Below, one piece after another: positions 1 to 8,393 of a DNA stretch of 47,372 bases. The stretch's first letter is position 1; each line of letters opens with the position of its first letter. A model generated the notes under the pieces. The model was not told where the DNA came from, made no database searches, and saw only the letters and a program-made list of their open reading frames with translations. Made by a program: the position numbers and the translations under genes. The stretch comes from Bdellovibrionales bacterium (GTDB lineage: Bacteria > Bdellovibrionota > Bdellovibrionia > Bdellovibrionales > UBA1609): the NCBI GenBank assembly GCA_022842925.1, contig JALHOQ010000004.1, forward strand, positions 1 through 47,372. The letters are read 5' to 3'.

Positions 1-396
1 GTCATACTTTTCCGGTGACCCTTCCAATTGGAATTGGCATGGCTTTCCATTTGTCACCACTGGTCGGCAGTCATCCAAATAGAATGCATGGGCGGCCGTA
101 GTAATGACGTCATTGCCTCCTGATAGCTGAGCTGTGTATCTCTCACCGGCGCAGTCGAATGATCCTACGCCTGAAAAATCACGTTCAAGCTGAGAAGGAG
201 AAAATCCCTCCTTCTTGGCATAGGTAGGTATAGAGCTTCGATCGTCACGTCCCAAAAGAGGAATTTTATGAATTAAAGCTCCCTGCGATTCAGAGCCAAG
301 GTTTCCAGTTGGACACTTAACAAGTGGAAGTGCATTGGACTGCACCAGTGGCAACACGGTGAACAGTAATAAAAACGATAATTTACAAGCCCACAT
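1..396 (-). CDS. Trypsin-like secreted serine protease, N-terminal part (runs off left edge)
   Basis: An open frame of 132 codons starts with ATG at 396 and continues past base 1, so only the N-terminal part is present. An AGAGG ribosome site lies just upstream of the ATG. Residues 1-20 form a signal peptide with a hydrophobic core (LSFLLLFTVLPLV). Further on, VGSFDC and then GNDVITTAAHAFY match the beta-strand plus TAAH motif around the catalytic His of chymotrypsin-fold proteases, which makes His103 the likely catalytic base. The Asp and Ser of the triad would lie outside the window. Two Cys close to the motif suggest a disulfide and an extracytoplasmic site of action. The gene is divergent from the Cys-rich secreted protein at 517. 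Family assignment rests on the His region only. Confidence 0.75.
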   Translation of the reverse strand, partial: MWACKLSFLLLFTVLPLVQSNALPLVKCPTGNLGSESQGALIHKIPLLGRDDRSSIPTYAKKEGFSPSQLERDFSGVGSFDCAGERYTAQLSGGNDVITTAAHAFYLDDCRPVVTNGKPCQFQLEGSPEKYD

Positions 397-451
397 ATGG
401 TCCTCTTCGGCGATTCTTTCCTGCGCCCGTAATCCAATTCTACTTCCGACG

Positions 452-464
452 TCTCATTATGAGA
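452..464. promoter_or_regulatory. 13-nt palindrome in a divergent intergenic region
   Basis: TCTCAT-T-ATGAGA is a perfect dyad with 6-base arms. It lies between the divergent starts at 396 and 517, a position that suits a shared operator. No regulator is known, and a dyad of this size can occur by chance. Confidence 0.25.
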
Positions 465-503
465 AATCTGCCGTATCCAAGGGCGTTTAAATCGCAAAAC
501 GTT

Positions 504-509
504 TATAAT
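504..509 (+). promoter_or_regulatory. Candidate -10 box for a possibly leaderless GTG gene
   Basis: A consensus TATAAT lies 7 bases before the GTG start at 517, so transcription would begin at or next to the start codon. No ribosome-binding sequence lies before the GTG. No good -35 box was found at the usual spacing, so this is a suggestion. Confidence 0.4.
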
Positions 510-516
510 TTAGCTG

Positions 517-2370
517 GTGAACCCCGTCCAGTTATTCATTCCCATTTTGGCATTAGTTCTCAATTGGCATGGCGTTGTCCAGGCCGGGGAGTGCGACGGA
601 CTTTCCGAGGGGACTTTAGCGCACGCTCAGTGCACTGCATGTAAGAACGGAAATCAGTCTACTGAGTGCCTTCACGCCGTAGATTCATGGTGTAACTCTT
701 TGGGCGGAATGATGTGCTCCAATGCAAGCTGCCAACACATGTCTGCATGCAAGGTGCCGGACGTAAACTGTACAAAAGTCGCCGGGGGAGCTTCCGACTA
801 CTGGTCGTTCGTAAATCAATGCGACGCCTGCGAAAACAAAAAAACCGGTCAGAGCGTGAACACGGTCTCTTGTGCTGACGGTGCGAAGAATTGGTGCTCA
901 AGCAATTGCGAGGATCCGATGTGCGCAACAATGGCTGAATGTGGTGGCGACGGAATAAAAGCCCTTCTGGGTACACCTCTTCCTGTTGAAGGAGAGCGGT
1001 GCCAGCCCGGCCAAACAACCAAAAAAGACGGCACCCCGTGTCCCCGGCCCGGGAATGAAGCGCTGATGCTGATGGGCAATACCAAAAATGCCGGTCAAGC
1101 GAACGCGGCGGCTCAGGCTTGTGAGGCTCTTAAGAATAAAGCCCAGCAGGAATGTCGGGCTGCGGGTGGTTTAAATACGTCGAGTGAACAAGCCAGCCTG
1201 AATGCGATGTGCGAGGCTTATCGCAACGGAAATCTCGAAAACTTCCGACGGCAGCTTCAGTTCGGAGACCGCTGTGGCGTCTCGTACATGGAGTGCAAAA
1301 ACCGGTGTATAGAAGGTGCGGGGGAGTTTGGCCAGTTTCTTCAGCAGTCTTCGCAAATGAGATCTGCGGCGCAGACCTGTCAGAGTTTTTCCGGTGCGGT
1401 GTCCAAATCGGGCAGCTCGGGACTTGCTTCCCTCAGTCAGGCCGAGGTCGGGCGCAAGTGCGATGAACAATCAGCAAGCAGGACTCGTCCTCAAAACGCT
1501 CCGGGTACCACGCCCGGTCCAGCTGCGGGCCCCTCACCCGGCCCGAGTTCAAATCCAGGTACGCAGCAGCCCGCGCCGGGCAACTCCAACCCCACCGGTG
1601 GCGACCAGGCCAGAAAAGCGAACTCTGACAACGGCGGCGGCGGAGGCGGCGGGATGCCCTCACTCCCAAGCCCGCAGAGTTCTTCGCCCTATAATTCAAA
1701 TGCCGCCTACGGCAATGGCGCGGGTTTTAGCAACTGCACGATGGATCCGAGTGCCCCAGGTTGCCAAGCTCAGCAGCCCAAGGAGCAGGTCGCGGAGTCG
1801 GGTCAACAAGGCGGATTTAGGGATGCGGACGAGCGCACCAACGAGAAGAATTTCAATGTAGGCGACACCGGCGGCTTGAACCGCGCCGGTTACAACGGCA
1901 ACGGCGAAGGCGGAGCCCCGAATATTCCCGGAGGCGGCGGACGAGGCGGCGCGGGTGGAGTGCCCAACAACACCGGCGGTGGAATTCCCGGCTCAGACGG
2001 CGGACCAGGCGCCCGCATTCAACCCCAAGCCCGCGGCTATGCCCCCCAGGGCGGCGCGAGCACGGACATTATGCAAGGATTCCAAGGCGGCGGTGGCTAT
2101 AATTACGGTGGAGGCGGCAGCGGCTTCGATGAAGATCGCAGGCGCCAACCCCAAGGCGCCAATCGCGCCCAAGCCCGCGGCCCCGCCAGCCAAGGCATGG
2201 ATCTGCGCCAATACCTTCCCGGCGGCACCATGGACCCCGGCCGCCGCGCCGGCGGCTTTCGCCCCAACGCGCGCATGGACATCAACGCCGCTCACGTCAA
2301 CATCTGGCTCAAAGTAGGCGACCGCCTCCGCGAAAAATGCCGCCTCGGCCTCCTCATCGACTGCCGTTAA
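517..2370 (+). CDS. Secreted Cys-rich / Gly-Pro-rich protein of unknown function
   Basis: This 617-residue protein starts with GTG. The start is chosen because residues 1-23 form a good signal peptide ending VVQA before GEC. Residues 24-145 are very rich in Cys, with many short CxxC and CxxxC spacings, suggesting a disulfide-bonded extracellular domain. Residues 145-335 keep some Cys. Residues 336-590 are low-complexity Gly/Pro/Asn/Gln sequence with Gly runs, likely disordered or wall/matrix-like. The last 30 residues are ordinary again and carry two Cys. Base composition shifts from A+T-richer at the 5' end to very G+C rich at the 3' end. No enzymatic motif is visible. It is divergent from a secreted trypsin-like protease, so both may act outside the cell. 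I do not recognise the family. Confidence 0.75.
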   Translation: MNPVQLFIPILALVLNWHGVVQAGECDGLSEGTLAHAQCTACKNGNQSTECLHAVDSWCNSLGGMMCSNASCQHMSACKVPDVNCTKVAGGASDYWSFVNQCDACENKKTGQSVNTVSCADGAKNWCSSNCEDPMCATMAECGGDGIKALLGTPLPVEGERCQPGQTTKKDGTPCPRPGNEALMLMGNTKNAGQANAAAQACEALKNKAQQECRAAGGLNTSSEQASLNAMCEAYRNGNLENFRRQLQFGDRCGVSYMECKNRCIEGAGEFGQFLQQSSQMRSAAQTCQSFSGAVSKSGSSGLASLSQAEVGRKCDEQSASRTRPQNAPGTTPGPAAGPSPGPSSNPGTQQPAPGNSNPTGGDQARKANSDNGGGGGGGMPSLPSPQSSSPYNSNAAYGNGAGFSNCTMDPSAPGCQAQQPKEQVAESGQQGGFRDADERTNEKNFNVGDTGGLNRAGYNGNGEGGAPNIPGGGGRGGAGGVPNNTGGGIPGSDGGPGARIQPQARGYAPQGGASTDIMQGFQGGGGYNYGGGGSGFDEDRRRQPQGANRAQARGPASQGMDLRQYLPGGTMDPGRRAGGFRPNARMDINAAHVNIWLKVGDRLREKCRLGLLIDCR

Positions 2371-2510
2371 TTTTGCGGCCAGTTTGCTGACCCAATGCTC
2401 TCCTGGTGGGCAAATTCGCCAGGGGTGTGAGGTCGCGAGAGGCGAGGGAAATCCAGCTTAGGGTTTACCCTGTAAAACTCGTGAGGTGAGTGGAGGCGAG
2501 AGTGAGGGCG

Positions 2511-2536
2511 CCCGAGCCAAACAAGAAAAGCTCGGG
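2511..2536. terminator. Weak stem-loop between convergent genes
   Basis: CCCGAGC at 2511-2517 pairs with GCTCGGG at 2530-2536 around a 12-base A-rich loop. It lies between the converging genes ending at 2370 and 2563. There is no T tract, so a terminator role is uncertain. Confidence 0.3.
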
Positions 2537-2562
2537 TCGCCGGTCAGCGAGAGAATAAAAGC

Positions 2563-2898
2563 TTACTCGGACTTTTCGGTCTTTTTGTCTTTGCCGCGAC
2601 CCTTGTCCATCATGCCCTTGCCTTTGGGGCCGCCGTGCGGGTGCATCATAGCCATCATCGGGCACTTGCCCTCTTTGGCCATCGGACAGCTGTCCATCAT
2701 TTCTTTATGGCAATCGGCCATGGCTTTTTCGGAGCCTAAACACGTCGCCATTTGGGTGTGCATGGTCGCCATTTGGGCGCGTTCTTCTTTAGTCGGCTCC
2801 TTCATCATTCCGCCATGACCTTTGCCATGATGGTCGCCGTGAGCAAAGGCCAACGGGCTTAAAAACGAAAATACGATTGCAGCGATAACAGTGCGCAT
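2563..2898 (-). CDS. Small periplasmic His/Met-rich protein, probable metal binder
   Basis: The start is ATG at 2898, with a strong GGAGG site directly upstream; a longer frame to 2952 lacks this. The 111-residue product has a signal peptide (MRTVIAAIVFSFLSPLAFA) and a mature N-terminus beginning HGDHHGKGHGG. It then carries many Met residues, including MHTQM, MMDS, CPMMAMMHPHGG and GKGMMDKG, and four Cys. Such His/Met/Cys density is typical of periplasmic proteins that bind copper, nickel or related metals; that role is inferred from composition. The C-terminus is a Lys/Asp/Glu-rich charged tail. It may be co-transcribed with the DUF1571-like gene upstream, which is on the same strand and ends at 2967. 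Confidence 0.75.
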   Translation of the reverse strand: MRTVIAAIVFSFLSPLAFAHGDHHGKGHGGMMKEPTKEERAQMATMHTQMATCLGSEKAMADCHKEMMDSCPMAKEGKCPMMAMMHPHGGPKGKGMMDKGRGKDKKTEKSE

Positions 2899-2966
2899 GA
2901 ATTCCTCCGTGTTAGATTGGTTATTGTGAGAGCAAAACTCGGAGGGTGGCAAGAGCTATCTCAGGA

Positions 2967-3773
2967 CTACCAGCCCTTCACATTGGTGAAGATGTACTCG
3001 GCGATTTTTTGACCTTCCAGGAATAATAATAATTTCTTGGGATACCCCGTGGCGGGGTCGATTTCGCTCTCAAACGGCAGGAAAAACTTCGGCACCCGGA
3101 TTTCGACATCACCAGGGTGCTTAAACAACGACTCCAACGTGGGAAACCGATCGGCGTTCGCGGCCCGAATATGATAGGCGAACGTACCGTACTTCTCCTC
3201 TAAATCTTGAATCCGGTCGCCGCGCTTCAATGTCACGGTCGCGTATTCAATTCGCGGTGGAATATGCGTAACAAAACAATTGTCCCCACCCTTAAGACCA
3301 CCGTCAGCGGCCTTACGAAGAACGGGCATGTGATGCCGCAAGATCGTCGCCATATGACGGTACCCCGCCCGGTTCAGGGTAAAGATCTCGCCCTTCAAAG
3401 TGTCCTCGCTAATCAGCGGCACCGAATGGCCCATCAAGGCCCGCGCCGCCTTGTTTTTAAGCGCTCCTAAAAAAGTTGGCTCGCCCCAAACGATTTTCAG
3501 CATGTCGCTGCCGTCGTAGATCAGCTCCATACCGTTGTTCTTAATGCCAGAGGACCCGTCGGCCACGAATTTGTATTTGATGACCTGACCTTCGGTCCAA
3601 AGCTCGATAGGCTCGTCGAGCCATTTGCCGTCTGATAACTCCTTCTTCTGCAAGTGAAGCGAGTACCCTTTAGTTCCAGCCATCTTAGACAGGAACTTTT
3701 CCGCACAAGCCAAAGCCTTTGGATCCGTTTGTGCGAAGGAGATTTGTAAAAGAGCCGTTAACCACAGAATCAT
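2967..3773 (-). CDS. Secreted DUF1571-like protein
   Basis: The start is put at ATG 3773, which gives a 268-residue protein with a signal peptide (MILWLTALLQISFA before QTDPK). A GTG at 3809 in the same frame would add 12 polar residues and bury the signal peptide. The sequence reads as an extracytoplasmic beta-rich protein: YSLHLQKKELSDGKW, then IKYKF, then GMELIYDGSD and a stretch ending HSVPLISEDTL. This resembles the DUF1571 family, whose fold is compared with lipoprotein carriers such as LolA. The function of the family is not established. The gene is divergent from the heme operon, and the hem-box-like repeat at 3842-3857 lies between the two. Confidence 0.6.
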   Translation of the reverse strand: MILWLTALLQISFAQTDPKALACAEKFLSKMAGTKGYSLHLQKKELSDGKWLDEPIELWTEGQVIKYKFVADGSSGIKNNGMELIYDGSDMLKIVWGEPTFLGALKNKAARALMGHSVPLISEDTLKGEIFTLNRAGYRHMATILRHHMPVLRKAADGGLKGGDNCFVTHIPPRIEYATVTLKRGDRIQDLEEKYGTFAYHIRAANADRFPTLESLFKHPGDVEIRVPKFFLPFESEIDPATGYPKKLLLFLEGQKIAEYIFTNVKGW

Positions 3774-3841
3774 GCGTTGATCATTTCCGTTTGCCTCAAT
3801 GTGAGACACCCCGCAGCCAACAACTGATAACTGATCTCATC

Positions 3842-3857
3842 TGACAAAGCTGTGACA
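3842..3857 (+). promoter_or_regulatory. Hem-box-like tandem repeat TGACA-N6-TGACA upstream of the heme operon
   Basis: TGACA at 3842-3846 and TGACA at 3853-3857 are separated by six bases, an 11-base period that fits tandem binding by an OmpR/PhoB-family regulator. Two imperfect half sites precede it (TGATA 3825-3829 and TGATC 3832-3836). From memory of the literature, TGACA-N6-TGACA is the box bound by the Leptospira heme regulator HemR. Here it lies about 40 bases before the hemA start, in an operon that encodes an OmpR-type regulator. Binding by that regulator is inference. Confidence 0.6.
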
Positions 3858-3896
3858 AACGAGAGGCTCTCACACGTTAATTTTGATTATACATAT

Positions 3897-4742
3897 ATGC
3901 TTAAAGATTTTCAGGTAATTCATAGGCGCAAGCCGGAGTCTTTTCAGGCGGCAAACCCGTTTATTTGGGAGACGTGCCTGCGTTCAATTTCGTTTACAGC
4001 CGATCCCCGCCATGTCGACTTGCGCGACGGTGACGAGCTTTTTATCAATCATCACGCCTTCCAGTTTATTCTCGAAATCATCTGCGGACTGCATTCGCCC
4101 ATCGTCGGCGAAACCGAAGTATTTGGCCAATTCAAAACCTTCGCTAAAGAATGGCAGCGCCAGGAACCGCGGCGTGCGGCCTTGATTCAGCGGTTTTTTA
4201 CCGATGCTAAAGACCTGCGTTCGCGATACCTCTGCGGAATGGGAACGCAGAGCTACGGCGGCTGGCTGAAGCGCAATGTGCGCGGCGGTGGTGAAGTGCA
4301 TATTGTGGGCGGGGGACAACTCGCCCTCGAAATCGCACCCCACCTGCAAAAGGCCGCGGACCGATTGACCTTGCATGTGCGAAGCCCACAAAAAATTCAA
4401 GCCAAGGGCTCCGTGGTAAACGCGCTCAGCGACAAAGCCTTTACCGCCGGCTCCTCGCTGATTATTGCCGCCCCGATCCAGGCCGCCGATGTGCACTCTT
4501 GGCTGGATGGCCGCTCGCCGCTCGAGATTTTCGATCTTCGCGCGGAATCTAAACACGACCCGCTGACCGTAAAATGTGAGCGCATTCAGGCGCTCGGCGA
4601 TATTTTTGCCGACATTGAGCAAACTAAAGCCCGACTCCTCCCAATCATTGGTCAGGTCAAAAGCGAAATCGCGGCCCGGGGTGAACGCCTCGCCAGCGAG
4701 GTCGTGGTGCGGCCGCAAGGTTGGGATGATATATGCGCCTGA
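3897..4742 (+). CDS. hemA: Glutamyl-tRNA reductase, unusually short
   Basis: HemA reduces glutamyl-tRNA to glutamate-1-semialdehyde with NADPH, the first step of the C5 route to heme. The start is put at ATG 3897, giving 281 residues; the upstream GTG at 3852 falls inside the operator-like repeat. FQVIHRRKPESF matches the usual N-terminal strand. ETCLR matches the TCNR motif, so Cys27 is the likely catalytic thiol. GLHSPIVGETEVFGQFKTF (64-82) matches the classical GLDSxxxGExQIxGQ signature, and HIVGGGQ (135-141) is the nucleotide-binding turn. Typical HemA has about 420 residues. Here the catalytic domain is shortened and the C-terminal dimerisation domain is mostly missing after about residue 210. 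It overlaps hemC by 10 bases. Function is supported by hemL downstream. Confidence 0.8.
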   Translation: MLKDFQVIHRRKPESFQAANPFIWETCLRSISFTADPRHVDLRDGDELFINHHAFQFILEIICGLHSPIVGETEVFGQFKTFAKEWQRQEPRRAALIQRFFTDAKDLRSRYLCGMGTQSYGGWLKRNVRGGGEVHIVGGGQLALEIAPHLQKAADRLTLHVRSPQKIQAKGSVVNALSDKAFTAGSSLIIAAPIQAADVHSWLDGRSPLEIFDLRAESKHDPLTVKCERIQALGDIFADIEQTKARLLPIIGQVKSEIAARGERLASEVVVRPQGWDDICA

Positions 4743-6217
4743 AAGTCGCCTCTCGCAAAAGTGATCTCGCCCGCTGGCAAGCCGTGCAAGTCGCCCGCGC
4801 GCTAGAGAAGCACGAACAAAATCCGAGCGCAGAGTTTATTTTTAAAGAATCCCTCGGCGATCAGAATCTCGATCTGCCTTTGGCTAGCATGGGCTCAAAG
4901 GGCGTGTTCACCGAGGACTTCTACGAAGACCTCATCGGTGGGCGCTGTGACCTGGTCGTTCACTCGTGGAAAGACCTGCCAGTTGAACCGCGCCATGAAA
5001 CCGCCATTGTGATGACGCTGCCGCGGGCGGATGTGCGCGATCTTATGCTGGTGCCTGAGGAAGTTTGGCAAGAAGCATGCGCGAATAAGACTCTGAAAAT
5101 CCTCACCAGCTCTCCACGCCGGTTGTATAACCTCTCTCAAATCTTGCCATCTCTTCTGCCTGGCGATGTGAAACTCGAGTTTGTCACCGTTCGCGGCAAT
5201 GTGCCGACCCGTTTACGAAAAATGCATGAACAGAAGGCGGCCTTGATTCTGGCTAAGGCGGGGCTCGACCGCCTGCTCCAGGCGGAAAAAGAAGGTTTTT
5301 TTGAAACCAAGATTTCAGCCTTGATACAGGGCTGTCGCTTTCAAGTGTTCCCCATTAGCGTGAATCCGCCGGCACCGGCCCAAGGGGCCCTGGCCGTCGA
5401 AGTCGCGAAAACCAACGAGACCACTCGCGAAATCTGCGCCGCTCTGAACCACAAGACCACATTTCAATGTGCTGAAGCGGAGCGCGAAATTCTACATCGC
5501 TATGGCGGCGGCTGCCATCAAAAGATCGGCGTCGCTGTTCTCGAAATGGATTACGGCCGGGTTTTGTCGCTAAGGGGCGAAACGGATGCAGGCGAGATCT
5601 TAAATGAATGGAAAGTCGAAAATCCGACCGAGTGGACACGGGCCAAACACGGAGAAAACGTATTTCCTCTTCAGCCCAAGGACAATAGCTGGTTCGAGCG
5701 CCGCTCGCTCGAGCTTAGCGCCGACCTCAGCAGCCGAACCGGATTGATGGTCGCGCGCGCCGATGCCTGGCCCGCGGGTTATAAGCCGAGCGACGGGCAA
5801 ACCGTATGGACCGCGGGAGTGAAATCCTGGCAGAAGCTCGCTGCAGCCGGGATCTGGGTCAGCGGTTGCGCCGATGGCTTAGGTGAAGATGAAGATCCGG
5901 GCCTGCATTGGCTCAACGAATCCATCCAGTGGAGCAAGCTCACCCACAAACAGGCTGCCGGCCCCCGAGATATTGCCACATACGAGCTTCAAGCCAAAGC
6001 CGATGCGCCTGACCTGAATGAAAAAACCCATTTTTTTTGGATGAGCGGTTCGAGCTTTGATCGTGCGCGGCAGCTGTACCCCGACGTGATCCAAAATGGT
6101 CGGCACGCTTGCGGTCCAGGGAACACTTATAAACACCTGAAGGGCATTTCGGGCCTGAAACATCCAGTCAAAATCTTTATCAGCCTCGAGCAGTTTCTGG
6201 CCGAAACTCTTCCTTGA
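4733..6217 (+). CDS. hemC: Fused porphobilinogen deaminase / uroporphyrinogen-III synthase
   Basis: This is a 494-residue fusion. Residues 1 to about 310 are porphobilinogen deaminase, which links four porphobilinogens into hydroxymethylbilane. Visible motifs are SRKSDLA, MGSKGVFT, DLVVHSWKDLP, TSSPRR, RGNVPTRLRK and GGGCHQKIGV, with Cys261 as the dipyrromethane attachment residue. Residues about 320-494 form a second domain, starting SSRTGLMVARADAW and including TVWTAGVKSWQKLAAAGIWV. Its position and length fit uroporphyrinogen-III synthase (HemD), which cyclises the product; HemD proteins are poorly conserved, so that half is less certain. A HemC-HemD fusion is known in Leptospira. The gene overlaps hemA by 10 bases and ends 15 bases before hemL. 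Confidence 0.85.
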   Translation: MRLKVASRKSDLARWQAVQVARALEKHEQNPSAEFIFKESLGDQNLDLPLASMGSKGVFTEDFYEDLIGGRCDLVVHSWKDLPVEPRHETAIVMTLPRADVRDLMLVPEEVWQEACANKTLKILTSSPRRLYNLSQILPSLLPGDVKLEFVTVRGNVPTRLRKMHEQKAALILAKAGLDRLLQAEKEGFFETKISALIQGCRFQVFPISVNPPAPAQGALAVEVAKTNETTREICAALNHKTTFQCAEAEREILHRYGGGCHQKIGVAVLEMDYGRVLSLRGETDAGEILNEWKVENPTEWTRAKHGENVFPLQPKDNSWFERRSLELSADLSSRTGLMVARADAWPAGYKPSDGQTVWTAGVKSWQKLAAAGIWVSGCADGLGEDEDPGLHWLNESIQWSKLTHKQAAGPRDIATYELQAKADAPDLNEKTHFFWMSGSSFDRARQLYPDVIQNGRHACGPGNTYKHLKGISGLKHPVKIFISLEQFLAETLP

Positions 6218-6232
6218 TAGGAGAGCGAAACC

Positions 6233-7525
6233 GTGAAAGAAAATCCCTCTATGAATTCACAGCAATTATTTGATCGTTCGCTCAAAGTGGCGCCCGGTGG
6301 GGTGCATTCTCCCGTTCGCGCGTTTCGCAGTGTGGGCGGAACGCCGGTGTTCTTCGCCCGCGGTGAGGGCGCCTTCCTCTACTCGGTAGAAGGAGATCGC
6401 TATATCGACTTCTGCCAAAGTTTTGGCCCCAATATTCTCGGTCATCGCGATCCTGATGTGGAGCGCGTGTTACGTGAGACGGTGGAGCTCGGCTGGTGTT
6501 TTGGTACCTGCGAGCCTTATTCGCTAGAACTAGCCGAACTGATTCAGAGTACCGTTCCGTGTGCGGAGCGCGTGCGCTTTGTCTGCTCCGGCACCGAAGC
6601 GGTGATGAGCGCCCTGCGGGTCGCGCGTGCGGCAACGGGCCGGGCCAAGATTTTGAAATTTGAAGGCTGTTATCATGGCCACGCCGATTCGTTACTCGTG
6701 AAAGCGGGAAGCGGTTTGGCCGGCCCCTCGGCTAGCGACAGCGCCGGCGTACCTGAGTTTATCGCTCAGCAAACGCTGGTCTGCCCACTGGATGACGAGA
6801 GTGCTTTTGATCAGGTTATGCAGAAGCACGGCGCCGAGATCGCGGCCGTCATTGTTGAGCCCATGCCGGCCAACTACGGTTTGCTTATGCAGCGGCAAGA
6901 GTGGCTCGAGGCCGTGGTCGCGGGCGCGCGCAAAGCAGGCGCACTGGTGATTTTTGACGAAGTGATATCAGGATTTCGAGTCGCCTGGGGTGGTATGGCC
7001 GAGCGCTCGGGCTTAAAGCCGGACCTAGTAACTTACGGAAAAGTGATCGGCGGCGGACTCGCCGTCGGCGCTTACTGTGGGCGCGCGGATTTGATGAACA
7101 TGGTGGCGCCCGCAGGCAAGGTTTACCAAGCCGGCACGTTGAGCGCCAACCCCCTCGCGATGCGGACAGGCACCGCGACTTTAAATAAAATTCGCTCGAG
7201 TGGCGCCTACGAAGTGCTGGAGCGCCGGACCAAGCGCTTCGTTGAGGAGCTCAACGCGATCTTGAAACCCGTTGAGTTCGGGGCCACGCAGATGGCCTCC
7301 ATCTTCTGGATTCACCCCCAAACTCAAAAACCGATCCGCAGCCTTACCGATCTGCCAGAGGGAATGGGCCAACGCTTTGGTTCGCTTTTCCACACTCTGC
7401 TAAGCAAAAAAATTTACCTCGCGCCGAGCGGCTACGAGGTCGGGTTCGTTTCTCTCGCCCATACCGACGCGATTCTGGATGAAGCTCTCGGGCTGATTCG
7501 TGAGGCGGTGAGTGAACTCCGCTAA
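6233..7525 (+). CDS. hemL: Glutamate-1-semialdehyde 2,1-aminomutase
   Basis: HemL converts glutamate-1-semialdehyde to 5-aminolevulinate, using pyridoxal phosphate. The GTG start at 6233 is chosen because AGGAGAG lies 7 bases upstream; the in-frame ATG at 6251 is too far from it. The product has 430 residues, normal for the family. It begins with the characteristic [12 protein letters not shown] stretch, contains [16 protein letters not shown], and carries [15 protein letters not shown], in which Lys270 is the cofactor-binding lysine. The 3' end overlaps the sensor kinase gene by 14 bases, so the two are likely translated together. Confidence 0.95.
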   Translation: MKENPSMNSQQLFDRSLKVAPGGVHSPVRAFRSVGGTPVFFARGEGAFLYSVEGDRYIDFCQSFGPNILGHRDPDVERVLRETVELGWCFGTCEPYSLELAELIQSTVPCAERVRFVCSGTEAVMSALRVARAATGRAKILKFEGCYHGHADSLLVKAGSGLAGPSASDSAGVPEFIAQQTLVCPLDDESAFDQVMQKHGAEIAAVIVEPMPANYGLLMQRQEWLEAVVAGARKAGALVIFDEVISGFRVAWGGMAERSGLKPDLVTYGKVIGGGLAVGAYCGRADLMNMVAPAGKVYQAGTLSANPLAMRTGTATLNKIRSSGAYEVLERRTKRFVEELNAILKPVEFGATQMASIFWIHPQTQKPIRSLTDLPEGMGQRFGSLFHTLLSKKIYLAPSGYEVGFVSLAHTDAILDEALGLIREAVSELR

Positions 7526-8393
7526 CCGTCGCGAGACCATCCGCCTTATTTTGATTATTTGTTGGCTAGTCTTTACGGTTTCCTTCGCTATTTGGTGGTT
7601 CACGCTTACGACTGGATATATTTCGCTTCTTCAGGAACTGCAGCCGGATCAGGGTGAACATTGGCTTCGGCAAAAGCGCATGATTTTTTGGGAGGGCTCG
7701 GCGTGGATCGTGCTTCTCGCTCTCGGCGGCGGCGCGCTGGTGGCACTCGTGCAAAAAGAAAAGTCGCGGGTGAAGCGAATCAAGGAATTCTTCGCCAGCT
7801 TTTCGCATGAAATAAAAACTTCGCTGGCGTCCCTACGCTTGCAGGCCGAAGCCTTAAAAGATGAGTCGACTTCGGAATCGCCGATTCTGGATCGCCTTAT
7901 CGGGGATACTGTGCGCTTGCAGGTGCATCTGGAAAACTCGTTGTTCTTCGCCTCCCAAGATAATCTAAAGCTTTTTATGGAGCCGGTGCAACTGAGCGGC
8001 GTGGTCGAGCGCATGCGTGAACAGTGGCCGAGTTTGAAAATTGAATTGAACCAGGACGTGGTCGTAACGGCGGACGATCGGGCGTTGCGCACGATTCTCA
8101 GCAATCTTCTACAGAATGCGCTGGTTCACGGTCATGCGAGCCAGGTGCAGATTGAGGTCGAGCAGACAGACAACGGTCGAGTTGAACTCTCCATTACTGA
8201 CGACGGCGTGGGCTTTAAGGGTGATGCCGAGGAGTTGGGCCGTCTCTTTCACCGTCCCACTTCCACCAGCGGTAGCGGACTCGGACTTTATATTTGCAAA
8301 ATCCTCATGAGCCGCATGGGCGGTGAGTTTGTCAGCGAGCCCTCCGCTCAGGGATTTAAAGTCGCTTTGGCTTTGCCAGGAGATGGCTCGTGA
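7512..8393 (+). CDS. Sensor histidine kinase inside the heme operon (HemK-like of a HemKR pair)
   Basis: This 293-residue membrane kinase has two transmembrane segments (about 10-36 and 60-82) with only some 25 residues between them, so there is no real periplasmic sensor domain. The catalytic core is complete. The H-box [14 protein letters not shown] has His99 as phosphorylation site, followed by N-box [13 protein letters not shown]1 box DDGVGF and G2 box GSGLGLYI. The GTG start overlaps the end of hemL by 14 bases, and the gene overlaps its response regulator by 4 bases. Its place between hemL and hemE points to a signal tied to heme or its precursors. Leptospira has a comparable pair, HemKR, in its heme locus. 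The small loop suggests sensing within the membrane or through a partner; that is inference. Confidence 0.88.
   Translation: MNSANRRETIRLILIICWLVFTVSFAIWWFTLTTGYISLLQELQPDQGEHWLRQKRMIFWEGSAWIVLLALGGGALVALVQKEKSRVKRIKEFFASFSHEIKTSLASLRLQAEALKDESTSESPILDRLIGDTVRLQVHLENSLFFASQDNLKLFMEPVQLSGVVERMREQWPSLKIELNQDVVVTADDRALRTILSNLLQNALVHGHASQVQIEVEQTDNGRVELSITDDGVGFKGDAEELGRLFHRPTSTSGSGLGLYICKILMSRMGGEFVSEPSAQGFKVALALPGDGS

Noticed and set aside
3852..3896. GTG 3852 as the start of hemA
   Set aside because: It would place the first codon inside the TGACA-N6-TGACA repeat and add 15 residues before the point where HemA-family similarity begins.
3984..4718. 244-residue minus-strand frame opposite hemA
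   Set aside because: It is a shadow of hemA; the plus strand has the family motifs, and the minus product has no recognisable features.
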